Source: a virus. From it: 26,722 bases of DNA. The notes beneath the pieces were generated by a model. That model saw nothing but the letters and a program-made list of their open reading frames with translations. It did no database searches and was not told the origin of the DNA. Both the position numbers and the translations under genes were made by a program. Positions 25,301-26,722 of the stretch are shown here, piece after piece (position 1 is the first letter of the stretch; the number at the start of each line of letters is the position of its first letter). Location: positions 1 to 26,722 of IMG/VR virus record IMGVR_UViG_3300044845_000899, one strand, 5' to 3'.

Positions 25301-26722
25301 CTAGCGGTACGGATGGAACTTCAGGGACTAGCGGTACGGATGGAACTTCGGGAACAAGTGGAACGGATGGTACTTCAGGTACTAGTGGAATAGACGGTAC
25401 TTCAGGTACGAGTGGAACAGACGGTACTTCAGGTACTAGCGGTACGGATGGTACTTCAGGGACAAGCGGTACTTCAGGGACAAGCGGTACAGATGGAACT
25501 TCAGGTACTAGTGGTACTGACGGTACTTCAGGTACTAGTGGAATAGACGGTACATCAGGAACAAGCGGAACAGATGGTACATCAGGAACAAGTGGAACAG
25601 ATGGGACTTCAGGTACGAGTGGTACGAATGGTACATCAGGTACGAGTGGAACAGATGGGACTAGCGGAACAAGTGGTACGGATGGAACTTCAGGTACAAG
25701 CGGTACGGATGGTACTTCAGGAACTAGTGGAACAGATGGTACATCAGGAACAAGTGGTACAGATGGGACTAGCGGTACAAGTGGAACAGATGGTACATCA
25801 GGAACTAGCGGTACTGACGGTACTTCAGGAACTAGTGGAACAGATGGTACTTCAGGGACAAGCGGTACCGATGGTACTTCAGGAACTAGCGGAATAGACG
25901 GAACTTCAGGGACAAGCGGTACGGATGGTACTTCAGGAACTAGTGGAATAGACGGTACTTCAGGTACTAGCGGAACAGATGGTACTTCAGGTACAAGCGG
26001 TATTGATGGGACTTCAGGGACTAGCGGAACAGACGGAACTTCAGGAACAAGCGGAACAGACGGTACATCAGGTACTTCGGGAACAGATGGGACTTCAGGT
26101 ACGGACGGAACTTCGGGAACTAGCGGAACAGATGGAACATCAGGGACATCAGGTACAGATGGTACTTCAGGTACTAGTGGAACAGACGGAACTTCAGGAA
26201 CTAGCGGAATAGACGGAAGTTCAGGAACAAGCGGAACAGACGGAACTTCAGGAACTAGCGGAATAGATGGAACTTCGGGAACAAGTGGAACGGATGGTAC
26301 TTCAGGTACAAGCGGTATAGATGGTACAAGTGGAACAAGCGGAACAGATGGTACATCAGGAACAAGTGGAACAGATGGTACTTCAGGTACTAGTGGTACA
26401 GACGGAACTAGTGGTACTTCAGGTATTGATGGAACTTCAGGTACAAGTGGAATAGATGGAACTTCGGGAACAAGTGGAACAGATGGGACTAGCGGTACAA
26501 GTGGTACGGATGGTACTTCAGGTACAAGTGGAACTTCAGGACTAAGTGGTGTTAATGGTACTTCAGGGACAAGTGGTACATCAGGAACAACAGGTACAAG
26601 TGGAACAAGTGGTACGGATGGAACTTCAGGAACAAGTGGTACGGATGGAACTTCAGGAACTAGTGGAACTACAGGAACAAGTGGAACAGATGGTACTTCA
26701 GGTACTAGCGGAACAGATGGTA
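22366..26722 (+). CDS. Giant collagen-like (Gly-X-Y) tail-fibre protein, 3' truncated
   Basis: The frame opens at ATG 22366 and has no stop through the last base: at least 1452 residues, incomplete at the C-terminus. Residues 1-284 are a beta-rich head. It begins AFPYKNPTSLSLLNSPEGV and includes two tandem ~31-residue units at 182-212 and 213-243, each opening ITGGTY and ending in a G-F-T element. Residues 285-1452 are uninterrupted Gly-X-Y triplets, about 389 of them, almost all GTS, GTD or GID with rare GTT, GTN, GVN, GLS and GSS. The tract has no Pro, Ala, Lys, Arg or aromatic residue. Collagen-like tracts are known in phage tail fibres and bacterial surface filaments, where they form extended trimeric rods. 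A long host-contact fibre is therefore likely, although a proline-free tract may fold differently. Frames on the opposite strand and in the other + frames are by-products of the repeat. Confidence 0.88.
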   Translation, partial: MAFPYKNPTSLSLLNSPEGVTLTNPQGTNFSVSQVGGYQEVYYTDNLKLTFSGTGSQTLSANTVPIQISVQPNSGLQWTILTLNSDNISSGRRKLGMQVYVYETDTVYQYYIPDYDVLWGNLTGLTGSSAITQQSTFTTVNARSQAGRDFISAWTGSTIEGIDGVTRDDAKWRIVSSTDIQITGGTYYSATTTLDLFNNTGGTVTITGFTGTITGGTYNSGTETLTLNNSDGSEVEISGFTSGTGSALSVGDGVTTVFPVSGITFVNATVTNNGNGNITVTTSAGTSGTSGTSGTSGVNGTSGTSGTSGTSGTTGTSGTSGTSGTSGTSGTSGTSGTSGIDGTSGTSGTSGTSGTSGTTGTSGTSGIDGTSGTSGIDGTSGTSGIDGTSGTSGIDGTSGTSGIDGTSGTSGIDGTSGTSGIDGTSGTSGIDGTSGTSGIDGTSGTSGIDGTSGTSGIDGTSGTSGIDGTSGTSGIDGTSGTSGIDGTSGTSGTDGTSGTSGTSGTDGTSGTSGIDGTSGTSGTDGTSGTSGTDGTSGTSGTSGTDGTSGTSGIDGTSGTSGTDGTSGTSGIDGTSGTSGTNGTSGTSGTTGTSGTDGTSGTSGTSGLSGVNGTSGTSGTTGTSGTSGIDGTSGTSGTDGTSGTSGTDGTSGTSGTDGTSGTSGTDGTSGTSGTDGTSGTSGIDGTSGTDGTSGTSGTDGTSGTSGTDGTSGTSGTDGTSGTSGTDGTSGTDGTSGTSGTDGTSGTSGTDGTSGTSGIDGTSGTSGTSGIDGTSGTDGTSGTSGTDGTSGTSGTDGTSGTSGTDGTSGTSGTDGTSGTDGTSGTSGTDGTSGTSGTDGTSGTSGTDGTSGTSGTDGTSGTSGTDGTSGTSGTDGTSGTSGIDGTSGTSGTSGIDGTSGTSGTDGTSGTSGTDGTSGTSGTDGTSGTDGTSGTSGTDGTSGTSGTDGTSGTSGTDGTSGTSGTDGTSGTSGTSGIDGTSGTSGTDGTSGTSGTDGTSGTSGTDGTSGTSGIDGTSGTSGTDGTSGTSGTDGTSGTSGTSGTSGTDGTSGTSGTDGTSGTSGIDGTSGTSGTDGTSGTSGTDGTSGTSGTNGTSGTSGTDGTSGTSGTDGTSGTSGTDGTSGTSGTDGTSGTSGTDGTSGTSGTDGTSGTSGTDGTSGTSGTDGTSGTSGTDGTSGTSGIDGTSGTSGTDGTSGTSGIDGTSGTSGTDGTSGTSGIDGTSGTSGTDGTSGTSGTDGTSGTSGTDGTSGTDGTSGTSGTDGTSGTSGTDGTSGTSGTDGTSGTSGIDGSSGTSGTDGTSGTSGIDGTSGTSGTDGTSGTSGIDGTSGTSGTDGTSGTSGTDGTSGTSGTDGTSGTSGIDGTSGTSGIDGTSGTSGTDGTSGTSGTDGTSGTSGTSGLSGVNGTSGTSGTSGTTGTSGTSGTDGTSGTSGTDGTSGTSGTTGTSGTDGTSGTSGTDG
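23461..23838 (+). repeat. Array of 14 perfect-length 27-bp units (GIDGTSGTS)
   Basis: Fourteen consecutive 27-base units each encode Gly-Ile-Asp-Gly-Thr-Ser-Gly-Thr-Ser with only synonymous differences. Unit 2 (23488-23514) is identical to unit 9 (23677-23703), and unit 3 is identical to units 7 and 10, so part of the array was probably copied as a seven-unit, 189-bp block. Downstream of 23838 the Ile-Asp triplets are largely replaced by Thr-Asp. Confidence 0.93.
24451..24807 (+). repeat. Identical 96-bp direct repeats, 261 bp apart
   Basis: 24451-24546 and 24712-24807 are identical by eye over 32 codons, including all synonymous positions, although the surrounding units differ freely. The 261-bp offset equals 29 triplets, so the reading frame and Gly register are kept. 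This points to recent duplication or gene conversion inside the tract. Confidence 0.8.
25036..26090 (+). repeat. Identical 92-bp direct repeats, 963 bp apart
   Basis: 25036-25127 and 25999-26090 match exactly by eye from a GGT-ATT-GAT triplet through 30 codons plus two bases. The 963-bp offset is again a multiple of nine. Synonymous identity over this length, in a tract where third positions otherwise vary, suggests a recent copy event. Confidence 0.8.

Larger units (their letters stand above)
23218..26722 (+). repeat. Gly-Thr-Ser/Asp triplet repeat tract (9-bp and 27-bp periods)
   Basis: The tract is at least 3505 bases of 9-bp units (GGN plus two codons), mostly organised as 27-bp nonamers encoding GTSGTSGTD or GTSGTSGID. 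The two serines in a nonamer usually use different codon families, TCN in the first triplet and AGY in the second. Extra GTS triplets vary the local period. The frame is never broken. It runs past the window end. Confidence 0.95.

Noticed and set aside
23183-26212. Several + frames of 77-241 residues rich in Leu/Gln/Val/Glu/Met within the repeat
   Set aside because: These are out-of-frame readings of the same 27-bp repeat. They begin at arbitrary ATGs, stop at irregular points, and overlap the continuous Gly-X-Y frame.
1-26722. tRNA or other RNA genes
   Set aside because: All gaps are under 100 bases, and none contains a cloverleaf-like pattern or other recognisable structured RNA.

Overview
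The window looks like part of a large, AT-rich tailed-phage genome with a contractile, T4-like tail. A replicative helicase end and a complete ribonucleotide reductase pair are followed by baseplate wedge genes (gp25-like, gp6-like, gpI/gp7-like) and a string of long structural and adhesin genes, all on the + strand. The host is probably a member of the Bacteroidota. No start codon is preceded by a Shine-Dalgarno sequence (leaders are A/T-only or A-rich), and one gene carries SprB-type repeats, a family best known from Bacteroidota surface adhesins. Both points are inference; no host gene is present.

Layout. (1) 1-3701: nucleotide and replication genes, namely the C-terminal end of a DnaB-family helicase, then nrdB and nrdA, closely spaced and closed by a clear intrinsic terminator at 3723-3753. 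(2) 3757-6110: a candidate late-promoter-like element, then gp25-like and gp6-like baseplate wedge genes. (3) 6206-15738: five large proteins of unknown or only partly recognisable type. They include a 1660-residue protein with a carboxypeptidase-regulatory-like domain and a cluster of hydrophobic, membrane-like segments, and a PKD-domain protein. (4) 15738-18725: a 995-residue wedge protein with a gpI/gp7-like segment. (5) 18725-26722: an adhesin or fibre module made of a seven-unit SprB-like protein, a 101-residue protein, a protein with a Thr/Pro-rich stalk, and the start of a giant fibre gene whose Gly-X-Y tract runs off the window.

The giant gene starts at 22366 and stays open to the last base (at least 1452 residues). 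After a roughly 284-residue N-terminal region, every third residue is glycine. The triplets are Gly-Thr-Ser, Gly-Thr-Asp and Gly-Ile-Asp with rare variants, and contain no proline, alanine, lysine, arginine or aromatic residue. This proline-free collagen-like tract, its 27-bp repeat architecture and its recent segmental duplications are the most unusual structure seen.

How the genes fit together: NrdA and NrdB would supply dNTPs for phage replication. The gp25/gp6/gpI set would form the conserved wedge around the tail hub. The large proteins in between, and the repeat-rich proteins downstream, are probably baseplate-peripheral and host-recognition parts. A shared element, TATTTAT(A/T) followed by an A/T run, lies in four of the five widest gaps between genes, and in three of them starts 23-24 bases before the start codon. 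It is a candidate late promoter for the structural region.
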